34,122 bases of DNA, taken from contig JAUCGE010000026.1 of assembly GCA_030377965.1 (NCBI GenBank), forward strand, positions 1 to 34,122, read 5' to 3'. The notes under the pieces are model-generated. The model was not told where the DNA came from and ran no database searches. It saw only the letters and a list, made by a program, of their open reading frames with translations. Made by a program: the position numbers and the translations under genes. Source of the stretch: Desulfobacterales bacterium HSG16. GTDB lineage: Bacteria > Desulfobacterota > Desulfobacteria > Desulfobacterales > HSG16. This document shows, piece after piece, positions 22,485 to 32,349 of this stretch (within the stretch, counting starts at the first letter, position 1; each line of letters starts with the position of its first letter).

Positions 22485-23582
22485 TTGCTCAAAATAATAA
22501 AAAATAATAAAGGGGTTGTGCTGCTGATGACCCTTTCCTTTATAGCCATACTCCTGCCGGCAGCCTTTGAACTCAACCGAAAAACCCGCAATTCCATGAT
22601 GACAACAGCATCGGCCAGAGACAGAGTGACTCTTTCACATATAGCCTCATCAGGTGTTCATGCAGCAATGGCCATGTTGATCAAGGATAGAAAAAGCGGG
22701 CCTCCTTCAGGACTCGATTCCGTTCAGGAGGACTGGGCCGATCCTGAAAAAATTGCTGAGACTCTGGAATCCATCCGGTTTGAAGCAGGAAGCGTAAATT
22801 TTAAAATCACTGATGAACGAAGTAGAATCCAGGTAAACGCAATGGTTCAGTTTCCTAAGGGAAGGGAGTTCAATCCCGCGCAGCAGGGCATGTGGGACAG
22901 AATGGCAAGAGCTTTGAAAGCCCAGTCAGAGCAACTGGAAGAGGTAGAGCCGACAACTATCGTAAATTCCATCAAAGACTGGCTTGATTCCGGTGATGAT
23001 GATGCTGTAACTGGTTTGAGCGGTGCAGAATCCGATTATTATGAAGATCTTGATCCCCCGGTCAAATGTAAAAACGGACCCATCACCCATATTGATGAAA
23101 TGCTTTCCATCAAAGGTATGAAGCGTGAACTTTTTTACGGCCTTGAGGGCATTCTTCCCGGACTTTCGGATTTTCTAACCGTTCACTGCATGACCAAATC
23201 ACCGAAAAAGGTGAAAAAACGAGAATTTACATTTGACGGTAAAATCAACATAAACACAGCCGATCTTCCAGTTCTTATGGCTGTTGTATCTTCGGAAGAC
23301 CCGGAATATGCACAGGCCATATATGATTATCGTGAAGAAAAAGAAGATGGCAAGTTTGTCAACACCAATTTATCCAGCCTCAACTGGTATAAAGAAGCTC
23401 CGGGGTGTGGAGACCTGGCTATTGCCAATGAACTTATAACCACATCAAGTGACTTTTTTCGAATAGAGTCAACAGCGTCTCTCAATAATATGAAACTTAC
23501 CGCAATTGTGGTGGTTTTTCGGGAAAAGAACAAAAAAACAGGTAAATGGAGATGCAAAGTTTTGAGCTGGGATACTGAATAG
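22485..23582 (+). CDS. gspK: Minor pseudopilin GspK
   Basis: This 365-residue minor pseudopilin caps the pseudopilus. The processing site is NKG|VVLLMTLSFIAIL, and mature position 5 is Met rather than Glu. Loss of Glu5 is the hallmark of GspK. The large alpha domain has the usual IVNSIKDWLDSGDDD segment and the helix-hairpin-helix-like KININTADLPVLMAV. The start appears to be TTG at 22485, since AAGGA lies 10 bases upstream and no in-frame ATG precedes the leader. Length is typical. Confidence 0.92.
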   Translation: MLKIIKNNKGVVLLMTLSFIAILLPAAFELNRKTRNSMMTTASARDRVTLSHIASSGVHAAMAMLIKDRKSGPPSGLDSVQEDWADPEKIAETLESIRFEAGSVNFKITDERSRIQVNAMVQFPKGREFNPAQQGMWDRMARALKAQSEQLEEVEPTTIVNSIKDWLDSGDDDAVTGLSGAESDYYEDLDPPVKCKNGPITHIDEMLSIKGMKRELFYGLEGILPGLSDFLTVHCMTKSPKKVKKREFTFDGKININTADLPVLMAVVSSEDPEYAQAIYDYREEKEDGKFVNTNLSSLNWYKEAPGCGDLAIANELITTSSDFFRIESTASLNNMKLTAIVVVFREKNKKTGKWRCKVLSWDTE

Positions 23583-23634
23583 GACTTTTTCCTCTTGCAC
23601 AGATACGGTATAATCGGATAACAGTATAATCCTT

Positions 23635-25269
23635 ATGAGCAGAATAATTCTTGGACTTGACATACGAAATGATACTCTTGCCGCTGTTATTGTTAAAGGC
23701 GGAATACGTGAAACCAGTGTGGAAGCATTTGACTGTGTATCCATACCTGCTGCAGAGAAAGGTGAAAGTGGACAGAACGGCTTTTCCATCAAACCAGCCC
23801 TTGATGCTCTCCTCGAAAAAGACGATGCAAAAATAAAAAAAAGCGATCTTCACGGATGCGAATGCATGGTATCCTTTTCTTCGAGTCTGGTTTCCTGGAG
23901 AAATACGAGTACACCGTTTAAAGATGAGCGGAAAATTTTTCAGGTGCTTCCCTATGAACTGGAATCGAATCTTCCTTTCCCGGTAGATGAACTGGTCATG
24001 GATTTTTATTCGATTCCGCCCAACACGTTTGCAGACGGGCAAAAAGAAGAGACCCGTGTGCTTGCAGGGGCTGTGGAAATACAGCGTATAGGAATTATTC
24101 TCGACGAGCTTGCGGAAATAGGGCTTAATCCTGAAATCATTACACCATCAGGATATTGCACGGCATTGATTATCGGCCAGAACTGGAACCGTAAACAAAA
24201 GCAGAATCTGCCTGCAATATTGATGACAATTGATATCGGTGATCGTTTCTGTACGGCCGCCCTCATTATTTCAGGTAATGTCTGCCTGATCAGATCCTTT
24301 CCTCTGACAATATCTGAAAATGTAAATGCGGATAACCTGTGTACTAATATCCGACGTACTCTTGCAGCATGTGATTCATTATTTTCAGTTGATGTCACAC
24401 CCGATGAAATCTGGATTACCAGATATGCTCATCCTGAAGGTGAACACGAAAAGGCTGGGAATGAAGCCAAAAATGAAGCTGGGAATAAAATTGCCGAAAT
24501 CGAAGGTGTTGCAGATAAATATGAGATAGCATCAAAAACAGATAATCGTGATTTTCTGGCAGAACTCAGGTTACAGATCGAAGGAAAACTGAAAATTTCG
24601 GTAAGATGCCCTGATCTGATCAAAGAATGCGGCATAAAGATAAAAATGCCCCGGGATGGATTTCCAGAAAACAGCGGTAGCTTTTTTTCAGCTCTTGCCC
24701 CTGTTCTCAGATCCACTCTTGGGGTCAAGGGATTCAATTTTCGAAAAGGCCCTTTTGCCATAAGAAAAAAATGGGCTGAATATAAATCATCCATCATCCA
24801 GACAGGGTTACTGGCCATTTTTCTCATAGTTTTTGTAACCGCTGACCTGACGGTGGAATACCGGTCTGTAAAAAACGAGGGGCAAAAACTGGACAGACAG
24901 ATTGAAGCGGTTTTCAAACAGGCATTTCCAAAAGCAAAAATAGTCAGGCCGGTGGATCAAATGAAGGCTGCCGTTGAAGAACTCAGGCAGAAAGACGGGC
25001 TTTCCGATCAGCAGAAAAACATAAAGGTTATGGATATATTCAATGAAATGAGCAGGCTTATTCCCAAAAGCATTGATGTTGAATTGACACGTTTACAGAT
25101 CAGCCTCCAGAATATACTGGTTACCGGAAATACCGATAATAACGACTCGGTCGTGGATATGCAGAAACGGGTGGAACAATCCAAACTGTTTAGAAAAGTC
25201 GCTATTACATCCACTAAAAAAGATCCTGTCACAAAACGGATCAAGTTCAAGTTCAAGGTGACATTATGA
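23635..25269 (+). CDS. gspL: Type II secretion assembly-platform protein GspL (PilM/PilN-like)
   Basis: This 544-residue protein has an actin-like cytoplasmic domain (about 1-370; LGLDIRNDTLAAVIV at the start and a second phosphate-type element, MTIDIGDRFCTAAL). A single transmembrane helix (about 386-408) and a periplasmic ferredoxin-like domain follow. It bridges the GspE ATPase and GspM. The domain layout equals a PilM-PilN fusion, which is how GspL is built. A short low-complexity insertion (KAGNEAKNEAGNK, near residue 275) interrupts the cytoplasmic part. It overlaps gspM in an ATGA. Length is longer than enterobacterial GspL (about 400). Confidence 0.88.
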   Translation: MSRIILGLDIRNDTLAAVIVKGGIRETSVEAFDCVSIPAAEKGESGQNGFSIKPALDALLEKDDAKIKKSDLHGCECMVSFSSSLVSWRNTSTPFKDERKIFQVLPYELESNLPFPVDELVMDFYSIPPNTFADGQKEETRVLAGAVEIQRIGIILDELAEIGLNPEIITPSGYCTALIIGQNWNRKQKQNLPAILMTIDIGDRFCTAALIISGNVCLIRSFPLTISENVNADNLCTNIRRTLAACDSLFSVDVTPDEIWITRYAHPEGEHEKAGNEAKNEAGNKIAEIEGVADKYEIASKTDNRDFLAELRLQIEGKLKISVRCPDLIKECGIKIKMPRDGFPENSGSFFSALAPVLRSTLGVKGFNFRKGPFAIRKKWAEYKSSIIQTGLLAIFLIVFVTADLTVEYRSVKNEGQKLDRQIEAVFKQAFPKAKIVRPVDQMKAAVEELRQKDGLSDQQKNIKVMDIFNEMSRLIPKSIDVELTRLQISLQNILVTGNTDNNDSVVDMQKRVEQSKLFRKVAITSTKKDPVTKRIKFKFKVTL

Positions 25270-25796
25270 TCAATGTCAGCAGGCGGGAAAAATACGCTGT
25301 TGCGATAGCAGTTATTGCTGTGTGTATCCTTATACTTGTCCAGTATGTAATAACTCCTTTCAACAAGAAAAGAGACCGGGCAGGACGGAGTCTCAAAGTG
25401 AAAACAGAGCAGCTGCATGAAATTAAATCCCTTAAATCAGAATATGACACTCTTTTTAAAGAGAAAAGTGCGGGCAGCAGGCAATTTAACAGACAAAACC
25501 GGAATTTCAATCTGTTCTCTTTTGTGAACAAGACAGCTAAAAACGCAAAACTCAAGGATAACACGCAATATACCAAGCCATCCACAAAGAAAATAAAGGA
25601 CAGCCCATTTATACGTTCAAACGTCGAAATAAAATTTCAGGCCATAGATTTAAAACAACTGGCTCCTTTTATCTATTCACTGGAAAACTCATCCAATGGC
25701 GTATATGTAAAAAAAATGACGGTTTCACGTAAAAACAAAAGCGGCTTGTTAGATGTTGTTACACTGATCGAAACCCTCGAAAAGAAAAAGGAATAA
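25266..25796 (+). CDS. gspM: Type II secretion assembly-platform protein GspM
   Basis: This 176-residue bitopic protein has a short cytoplasmic start (MINVSRREKYA) and one transmembrane helix (about 11-30). A coiled-coil segment (about 38-70) and a C-terminal ferredoxin-like domain (about 110-175) follow. It partners with GspL in the inner-membrane platform. The sequence is weakly conserved, as usual for GspM, so the call relies on topology, size and its place between gspL and gspN. Its ATG overlaps the gspL stop (ATGA). Confidence 0.82.
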   Translation: MINVSRREKYAVAIAVIAVCILILVQYVITPFNKKRDRAGRSLKVKTEQLHEIKSLKSEYDTLFKEKSAGSRQFNRQNRNFNLFSFVNKTAKNAKLKDNTQYTKPSTKKIKDSPFIRSNVEIKFQAIDLKQLAPFIYSLENSSNGVYVKKMTVSRKNKSGLLDVVTLIETLEKKKE

Positions 25797-25810
25797 CAGG
25801 AATTTTTACA

Positions 25811-26677
25811 ATGAAAAAACTTATGAAATTTTTTTTGTATTCTGCTTTCAGCCTGACGGTTTCAGGATTTTTTATCTATTACCTTTTCCCTTCCAAAGAA
25901 ATCGAGAAATTTATCTCGGCAAAAGTTGTAGAAGCCAACCCGGATCTGGGAATAAAAATAGACAATATCAAACCGGTTCTTCCTCCTCCTGGAATAAACT
26001 TTTATTCCATCAGTATGGCCCACAGAACCGAACCTGTCATAGACAGTTCGAAAATGAGAGTGTCTCCCCGCATTCTGACTCTTACAAAACCGGAAAAGAT
26101 TTTCGATTTTGCCGCCAGTCTCTGCGAAGGTAAAGCAGTCGGTAATTTAAGATTGATTGAAGACAAGAAGCCGGGACAGTGGAAACTTGTTGTCAATTCG
26201 AAACTTACAAAAATCAAGATAGACCAGATCCAGGCTGTAAAACGTATCCATGAGGCAAGCTTGACAGGAACACTTGACGGCACTGTCAGGTTTGAAAGCA
26301 GTGTGTCAGGCGAAAATCTTTCAGCCAGATTCATCATTTCAGATTCAAGTGCAGTCCTTGCAGCACCTTTATATGGTATCAAAAAAATTGATTTTAAGAG
26401 TATTGATGCTGATATCAAGGTCAAAAACCGGCAGAATGTAAAGATTGATAAATGCGTTATCAAGGGAAAACAGGTCAGCGGCAATATAAGCGGAACCATA
26501 AGGGCAAAGCAACCTGTCGATAACAGTGTGTTGAATCTGAAAGGAAAAATCGTCCCAGATCCGTTCTTTATCAAGGTTATTGCAAAAATTTATCCTGCCG
26601 CATCGCTGATCAAAAACGGAATGGAGTTCACGTTGACAGGTACTGTGAAAAAGCCTAAGTTTTTACCGAAGCTATAA
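25811..26677 (+). CDS. gspN: Type II secretion protein GspN
   Basis: This 288-residue protein has an N-terminal membrane anchor (about 5-27) and an exported beta-rich domain with AsmA-like repeated strands (KAVGNLRLIE, SLTGTLDGTVRF, KQVSGNISGTIRAKQ). It matches the GspN type found in deltaproteobacterial and leptospiral systems rather than the shorter enterobacterial GspN. Its exact function in secretion is not established. It lies 14 bp after gspM and 23 bp before gspC, with AAGGA ahead of gspC. Confidence 0.78.
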   Translation: MKKLMKFFLYSAFSLTVSGFFIYYLFPSKEIEKFISAKVVEANPDLGIKIDNIKPVLPPPGINFYSISMAHRTEPVIDSSKMRVSPRILTLTKPEKIFDFAASLCEGKAVGNLRLIEDKKPGQWKLVVNSKLTKIKIDQIQAVKRIHEASLTGTLDGTVRFESSVSGENLSARFIISDSSAVLAAPLYGIKKIDFKSIDADIKVKNRQNVKIDKCVIKGKQVSGNISGTIRAKQPVDNSVLNLKGKIVPDPFFIKVIAKIYPAASLIKNGMEFTLTGTVKKPKFLPKL

Positions 26678-26700
26678 GGATTATATAAGGATAAATCGCC

Positions 26701-27588
26701 ATGAAAAAATATTTCATCATTGCCAACCTGGTGCTTGTCACAGGAATGATTTATACAGGAGTCAATGCCTCTTATAAAACCCTGATCAATAAAATTGATG
26801 TTAATACTGTTCCTGTAATCGAAGCCATTGACGTAAAATCTGAAAAATCAAAGCCGGTCAAAAGTGTCACCCGGCCCATGAGATATTACAAGGCTGTTGG
26901 TGACAGGAATCTTTTCAATACTCCTGATCCAACAAAGGTAACAAAAGAGCCTGAAATAGATCCCAAAAAAGATCTGAAACCAACTAAGCTAAGGCTCAAA
27001 TTGTGGGGTACGATCATCGGTGATAAAAAAATTGCCTATGCCATTATCGAAGATCAGAAAAAAAGAAAACAGCAGCTGCATGTCGAAGGAGATGTTATCC
27101 AGAAAGCGACAATAAAGAAAATATTCAAAGACAAGGTGATACTCTCGTTAGCCGGTAATAACGAAGTGCTGAAAATGGTTGAGATTGGAAGCCGTTCATC
27201 TGCCAGGTCAAATCTGTCCAACAGATCAAAGGCTTCAAAGAAAAGGACTTCTTCTGCAAAAAAATCCAAAAATGTCTCCCTTGCACGTACTGAAGTGGAA
27301 AATGCAATCACGAATGTCAACGATTTGATGCGCCAGGCAAAAATAAGACCCCATTTTCAAAATGGAAAAGCGGACGGCCTGACAATTACACGTATAAAAC
27401 CCAATTCTATTTTCTCGAAACTTGGATTAAGAAGCGGGGATGTTATAAAGGGCGTGGACGGTAACGACATCTCATCGGTGGACGATGCTCTTCAATTTTA
27501 CAACAGCCTGAAATCCGCATCCAACGTATCCCTGGAAATCCGCAGGCGGGGCCGTTCGCAGACCATAGAATATGCAATTGATGAATAA
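26701..27588 (+). CDS. gspC: Type II secretion protein GspC with PDZ domain
   Basis: This 295-residue protein has one transmembrane helix (about 4-22), a linker and an HR domain (about 55-160: RNLFNTPDP, LRLKLWGTIIGDKKIAYAII). A basic Ser/Arg/Lys-rich linker (about 162-195) leads to a C-terminal PDZ domain (about 215-292: ITRIKPNSIFSKLGLRSGDVI). GspC connects the inner-membrane platform to the N0 domain of the secretin and helps select substrates. The next gene is gspD, as expected. The basic linker (SSARSNLSNRSKASKKRTSS) is unusually rich in Ser and Lys/Arg. Confidence 0.92.
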   Translation: MKKYFIIANLVLVTGMIYTGVNASYKTLINKIDVNTVPVIEAIDVKSEKSKPVKSVTRPMRYYKAVGDRNLFNTPDPTKVTKEPEIDPKKDLKPTKLRLKLWGTIIGDKKIAYAIIEDQKKRKQQLHVEGDVIQKATIKKIFKDKVILSLAGNNEVLKMVEIGSRSSARSNLSNRSKASKKRTSSAKKSKNVSLARTEVENAITNVNDLMRQAKIRPHFQNGKADGLTITRIKPNSIFSKLGLRSGDVIKGVDGNDISSVDDALQFYNSLKSASNVSLEIRRRGRSQTIEYAIDE

Positions 27589-27632
27589 TCCTTTTTGATC
27601 GAATCTTTTTGAAAGGAACAGCTTTTTTTCCT

Positions 27633-29645
27633 ATGAAATCACAATCGAGACATCCTTATAAAATCGCCGCACTTTTCGGGCTTGTTTTTTTTCTTCTGAC
27701 AGCTTTGCTGATACCTGCCTATTGTGCTGATAAAAAATTAGAACCTCTGGACAGTAATCATAAAGGAGACAGAGCAGTATCTCTTGATTTTAACGATGTG
27801 GATATCGGGCTTTTGATCAAATTCATCAGCGAGTTAACGGGCAAGAATTTTATCGTTGATAAAAGAGTAAAGGGAAAAGTTACGGTCATTTCTTCCAGCC
27901 GGATTTCGATTGCGGAAGCATACAAAGTCTTCGAGTCTGTCCTCGAAGTCCACGGGTTCACTGCGGTCGAAGCAGGAGAGGTTACAAAAATAATTTCCTC
28001 TCCTGACGCAAGATCCAAAAATATAGAGACCCTCTTAAAAAACGAAGCCCGTTCTCCGGAAGACAAGGTTGTTACCCAGATCATACCTTTAAGATATGCA
28101 GATCCCAATGATATCAAGCGGCTTTTTTCGCCTCTTATTTCCAAAGGCAGCGTGATTCTGGCTTACCAGCCCACCAATACCCTGATGGTGACCGATATTT
28201 ATTCCAACATTAAACGGCTGATGAAGATTTTAGATCAAATCGATGTAACAGGCGTGGGCCAGGAAATATCAGTGATATCTCTCGAATTTGCCGATTCCCA
28301 GAAACTGGTAAAGATACTCACAACCGTATTCAAGCAGGCTAGAAAAGGTAAAAAGGGAGTGACATCCGGGGATAATATCAGATTCGTGGCTGACGAGCGT
28401 ACAAATTCCCTGATACTCCTTGCCAGTGAAGATAACACGGTAAGGATAAGAAAACTTATAGACCGTCTTGACAGGGAAGTGCCGAGAGGCAAGGAAAAAA
28501 TTCATGTTTACTATCTGGAAAATGCCACTGCCGAAGATCTTGCCAAAGTTTTGCAGTCACTTTCCGGAAAACAGAACAGGAGTACTAAAAAAGGAAAAAA
28601 GGAAGCTCCTATTGTTTCGGAAGCTGTCAAAATTACGGCTGACAAGGCTACAAACAGCCTGATTATCATGGCTGAAAAAGACGATTACCTGGTTCTGGAA
28701 GAAATAATCAGAAAGCTCGATATTCCCAGATCTATGGTATATATCGAATGTCTGATAATGGAAGTCAATGTGGATAAGGGCTTTAACATGGGTACGGAGT
28801 GGGTCGTGATGGGAGAAGCCAGCCATGACGGCACCAGTGGTGGATTCGGTGGTGGATTCGGCGGCGGTGAAAACGCATATTCGAATATTGCCGGAATGGC
28901 AGGCTCTGCAATAGGGACATTTCCTGCCGGTTTTTCCCTCGGAGTGTTCAGTGAACCCTTAAAAATCGGGGATGTAATCTTTCCCAACCTGGCGGCTATC
29001 ATAAACGCCTATAAAAAAGACAAAGATGTACATATTCTCTCGACTCCCCAGATCCTGACCACAGATAACGAAGAAGCAACCATCGTGGTGGGTAAAAACG
29101 TTCCATACCAGACAAAAGAGAGTAAAACTTCGGTGGATGCATACAGTTCATACGAATATAAGGATGTGGGTATAACCCTCACTATCACTCCGCAGATTTC
29201 AAAAGACGGGCTGGTCAGACTCAAGATTCTTCAGGACATAAACAAACTTGACGAAGGCAGCAGCGTGAGCGAGAGCAGCAGGCCCACAACTCTAAAACGA
29301 AAAATAGAAACCACAGTGATAGTCCACGACAAAAATACCATCGTGATAGGCGGACTCATTGACGACAGTCTTTCCGAAAGCAACTACCAGATTCCGTGTC
29401 TTGGGGAAATTCCCCTGGCAGGATGGATGTTTCGATCCTTGAAAAAAACCCGTGAAAGGGGCAATCTTTATGTCTTTTTAACTCCCCATGTGATAGAAAA
29501 CAAGGAAGACGCAAAGGCATTCTACGAGCAGAAAAAAGGACATATTGACCGGATTGATGAAGAAACCGGGATCAAGATGTACACTCCTGTTGTGGATGAC
29601 GATGAAGACGAAGAAAAAATCGAAATACCGAATGAGAGCAATTAA
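27633..29645 (+). CDS. gspD: Type II secretion outer-membrane secretin GspD
   Basis: This 670-residue secretin forms the outer-membrane channel. A signal peptide (1-32, ending AYCA) is followed by N0 (VSLDFNDVDIGLLIKFI), N1-N3 modules, and a Gly-rich loop (GGFGGGFGGGENAY) between N3 and the barrel. The secretin domain has VPYQTKES, YKDVGITLTITPQIS, the IVIGGLIDDS motif and IPLAGWMFRS, VFLTPHVIE. The ATG at 27633 gives a clean signal peptide, and a TTG at 27609 would add eight residues. AAGGA lies rather far upstream (about 15 bases). The C-terminus is very acidic. No pilotin gene (gspS) is in view. Confidence 0.95.
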   Translation: MKSQSRHPYKIAALFGLVFFLLTALLIPAYCADKKLEPLDSNHKGDRAVSLDFNDVDIGLLIKFISELTGKNFIVDKRVKGKVTVISSSRISIAEAYKVFESVLEVHGFTAVEAGEVTKIISSPDARSKNIETLLKNEARSPEDKVVTQIIPLRYADPNDIKRLFSPLISKGSVILAYQPTNTLMVTDIYSNIKRLMKILDQIDVTGVGQEISVISLEFADSQKLVKILTTVFKQARKGKKGVTSGDNIRFVADERTNSLILLASEDNTVRIRKLIDRLDREVPRGKEKIHVYYLENATAEDLAKVLQSLSGKQNRSTKKGKKEAPIVSEAVKITADKATNSLIIMAEKDDYLVLEEIIRKLDIPRSMVYIECLIMEVNVDKGFNMGTEWVVMGEASHDGTSGGFGGGFGGGENAYSNIAGMAGSAIGTFPAGFSLGVFSEPLKIGDVIFPNLAAIINAYKKDKDVHILSTPQILTTDNEEATIVVGKNVPYQTKESKTSVDAYSSYEYKDVGITLTITPQISKDGLVRLKILQDINKLDEGSSVSESSRPTTLKRKIETTVIVHDKNTIVIGGLIDDSLSESNYQIPCLGEIPLAGWMFRSLKKTRERGNLYVFLTPHVIENKEDAKAFYEQKKGHIDRIDEETGIKMYTPVVDDDEDEEKIEIPNESN

Positions 29646-29647
29646 AA

Positions 29648-31378
29648 ATGAAACAAACTTTTTCACAAGCCCTTTTGAATTATTCTAAAATCTCGGAAGA
29701 TGACTATAATGAAGCCGTAAAGATTCATGATGAAAAAGGGGATGATCTTGGTGATATTCTTATAAGAAAAAAGCTTGTCACCGAAGAAATTTATCTTGAG
29801 GCGCTTGGAATCTTTTATAATATCGAATTCTGGCCGAGTCTTCCCATGGAAGATGTTTCAGGGGATCTTACCAACCGGGTTCCGATCCATTTTTTAAAGC
29901 AATACATGATGGTTCCCCTGAGATGTAAACACGAATCAGCCGAATCGGAAAAAGAACTTCATATTTCAAAAAGGCCATGCGATTGCATAATAGCAATTCA
30001 TGACCCGACATCCTTCCATTCTCTGGACGATCTGGTTAGAATAATAGATGTCGAAAACTACGAGGTTGTACTTTCGACAAAAGACTCCATTCTATCTGCC
30101 ATCAATATTTCATATGATATGAGCAGAGATTCAGCTCAACAGCTTGTACAGGATATGGAAGAAGATGGCAGTACAATCATAAGCGAGATTGAAGAAACTG
30201 CCGATCTTCTGGATGATACCAGTGATGCCCCGATAATCAAGCTTGTCAACCACATAATTTCTCAGTCCGTAAAGGCCAGGGCCAGTGATATTCATATCGA
30301 ACCCTACCAGAACAGCTTCAATGTAAGACACCGGGTGGATGGAATTCTGTATGACATGCTCTCCCCCCCAAAATGGATACAGGCGAACCTTATAGCCAGA
30401 ATCAAGGTCATGTCAAAGCTCAATATTGCAGAAAAAAGGCTTCCTCAGGATGGGCGTATCGAACTCAAAGTAGGAGACCAGGATATAGACATTCGTGTTT
30501 CAACCATCCCTACTTTTTTTGGCGAACGTGTGGTGATGCGTCTTCTGAACAAGAGCGGTTCCATTCTGAGTCTCAACGATCTGGGTATAGATCCTGACCT
30601 GCTTGCAACATTGAAAAAACTCGTTTCCTACCCCAACGGAATCATACTCATGACAGGGCCTACCGGAAGCGGAAAAACCACATCTTTATATTCGATTCTT
30701 TCTTCCATCAACAAGCCCGATATCAACATAATCACTATTGAAGATCCAATAGAATACCAGTTGCAGGGCATAAGCCAGATTCAGGTCAACCCAAAAATCG
30801 AATTGACATTCGCCAGGGGATTGAGAGCTATTGTACGCCAGGACCCGGACGTAATTCTTATCGGCGAGATCCGGGACAGGGAAACTGCTGATATAGCGGT
30901 TCAGTCTGCTTTAACCGGCCATCTTGTTTTCTCGACTCTTCACACAAATGATTCAGCAAGTGCCATAACAAGGCTTGTAGACATAGGCGTAGAACCTTTT
31001 CTGATTTCATCATCTGTTATCGGCGTAGCAGCTCAGAGGCTGGTTCGAGTCCTGTGCGATTCCTGCAAACAACCCTATTCTCCAGAAGCATTTGCTCTGG
31101 AAACAATTGATATTAAACCTGAGCGCATCAAGGATTCGGTGTTTTATCAAGCAAAAGGCTGTCAGGATTGTTTCATGACAGGTTACAGGGGCCGTGTGGC
31201 AATTCTTGAAATTATGGTAATGAATCAAACTTTGAAAAGCTTGATTCTTCAGACGTTTGATTCAAACAAAATCAAGTCGGCAGCAAACATGCATAATTTG
31301 AGGGAAGACGGTAGAAAAAAAGTATTGATGGGTAACACTACAATAGAAGAAGTACTCAGAGTCACTCAGGATCGTTGA
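29648..31378 (+). CDS. gspE: Type II secretion ATPase GspE
   Basis: This 576-residue cytoplasmic hexameric ATPase powers pseudopilus growth. An N-terminal T2SSE_N domain (about 1-150) is followed by the ATPase. The catalytic core has Walker A GPTGSGKTT (near 337), the Asp box TIEDPIEYQ, Walker B ILIGEIRDRET, the His box STLHTNDSA and a tetracysteine zinc site (CDSC near 470 and CQDC near 506). All key residues are intact. It starts 2 bp after the gspD stop. Being last in the gsp run, with gspD just before it, is a common arrangement outside the enterobacteria. Confidence 0.96.
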   Translation: MKQTFSQALLNYSKISEDDYNEAVKIHDEKGDDLGDILIRKKLVTEEIYLEALGIFYNIEFWPSLPMEDVSGDLTNRVPIHFLKQYMMVPLRCKHESAESEKELHISKRPCDCIIAIHDPTSFHSLDDLVRIIDVENYEVVLSTKDSILSAINISYDMSRDSAQQLVQDMEEDGSTIISEIEETADLLDDTSDAPIIKLVNHIISQSVKARASDIHIEPYQNSFNVRHRVDGILYDMLSPPKWIQANLIARIKVMSKLNIAEKRLPQDGRIELKVGDQDIDIRVSTIPTFFGERVVMRLLNKSGSILSLNDLGIDPDLLATLKKLVSYPNGIILMTGPTGSGKTTSLYSILSSINKPDINIITIEDPIEYQLQGISQIQVNPKIELTFARGLRAIVRQDPDVILIGEIRDRETADIAVQSALTGHLVFSTLHTNDSASAITRLVDIGVEPFLISSSVIGVAAQRLVRVLCDSCKQPYSPEAFALETIDIKPERIKDSVFYQAKGCQDCFMTGYRGRVAILEIMVMNQTLKSLILQTFDSNKIKSAANMHNLREDGRKKVLMGNTTIEEVLRVTQDR

Positions 31379-31386
31379 TATTATTT

Positions 31387-32349
31387 ATGAAATACCTTAT
31401 CATAATTTTTTGTCTTGTTTTCTTAACTCCTTATTCTGCATATGCCGATACAGTAATAACAATATCTGCTGACAAGCAGTTTACCTTTGCAGATTCTTTG
31501 TTCGAAGAAATGAAATATTTGCTTTGTATCGCAGAATTTGAAAGATTCATCGCTTTCTTTCCCAATGACAGTCGTGTTGTGCAGGCAGAATATCAGATAG
31601 GCATGGCATGGTTCCATCTAAGACATTTTAACCAGGCAATAGCCGCGTTTGATAAAGTTGTCTCTCTTGAGGCAGATACCGACTACAGGGAAGATGATTA
31701 TTCAACGAGGGCTTTTTTTAGAGCAGGAGAAAGTCATCTGAATCAGGCAAATCCCGGTCAGGCGGTCACTCTTTTTTCTAATCTGATCATGCTTTCCAAA
31801 GATCAGAATGTGCAAGATAAGGCAAATTACAAGATAGCCTGGATTTATATGGAAAATTTCAAATGGGATCGGGCCATGCTTCATTTTGACCGTATAAGCC
31901 TGGCAAATCGGACAAAATACAGGCTTGATTTTATTTCTAATGAATTCGAAAAGGCCGAACAGATAAAATCCGAACAGACAAAGATCAGGCCGGCCAGAAC
32001 CATCAAGCAAAAGAGTCCGGCCCTTGCCGGGTTCCTTGGTATAATACCGGGAGCTGGCTATATCTATTGCGGACGATATCAGGATGCAGTCACATCGTTT
32101 ATAGTGAACTCCGCAATAGCAACTGCTGCATATGCTGCATTTGATGACGAAAACTATGCTCTAGGCGGTATCATCACCATGTTTGGAACAGGATTTTATT
32201 CAGGCAATATCTACGGCAGTGTTACAAGCGCGCATAGATACAACAAACAACAAAAACGAAAATTTTTTGACCATATCCGCGAAAACTCCCGCATAACTCT
32301 GTCCGCAAAAGAAACTGGTCTTGTTCTTGGTTTCAGCTTCGATTTTTAA
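31387..32349 (+). CDS. Exported TPR-like protein with C-terminal PGaG/YxGR membrane segment
   Basis: This 320-residue protein has a signal peptide (MKYLIIIFCLVFLTPYSAYA). TPR/BamD-like helical repeats follow (about 35-190; EFERFIAFFPNDSRV, EYQIGMAWFHLRHFNQAI, AFDKVV). A C-terminal part then has the pattern GFLGIIPGAGYIYCGRYQDA followed by hydrophobic helices (about 235-285). The latter resembles small membrane modules with a P-G-x-G-x-x-Y-x-G-R signature. The gene begins 8 bp after the gspE stop, so it is probably the last gene of the secretion operon. The ATG at 31387 has no clear ribosome-binding site, so coupling to gspE is likely. Function unknown; it may be an operon-specific assembly or envelope factor. 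Confidence 0.68.
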   Translation: MKYLIIIFCLVFLTPYSAYADTVITISADKQFTFADSLFEEMKYLLCIAEFERFIAFFPNDSRVVQAEYQIGMAWFHLRHFNQAIAAFDKVVSLEADTDYREDDYSTRAFFRAGESHLNQANPGQAVTLFSNLIMLSKDQNVQDKANYKIAWIYMENFKWDRAMLHFDRISLANRTKYRLDFISNEFEKAEQIKSEQTKIRPARTIKQKSPALAGFLGIIPGAGYIYCGRYQDAVTSFIVNSAIATAAYAAFDDENYALGGIITMFGTGFYSGNIYGSVTSAHRYNKQQKRKFFDHIRENSRITLSAKETGLVLGFSFDF

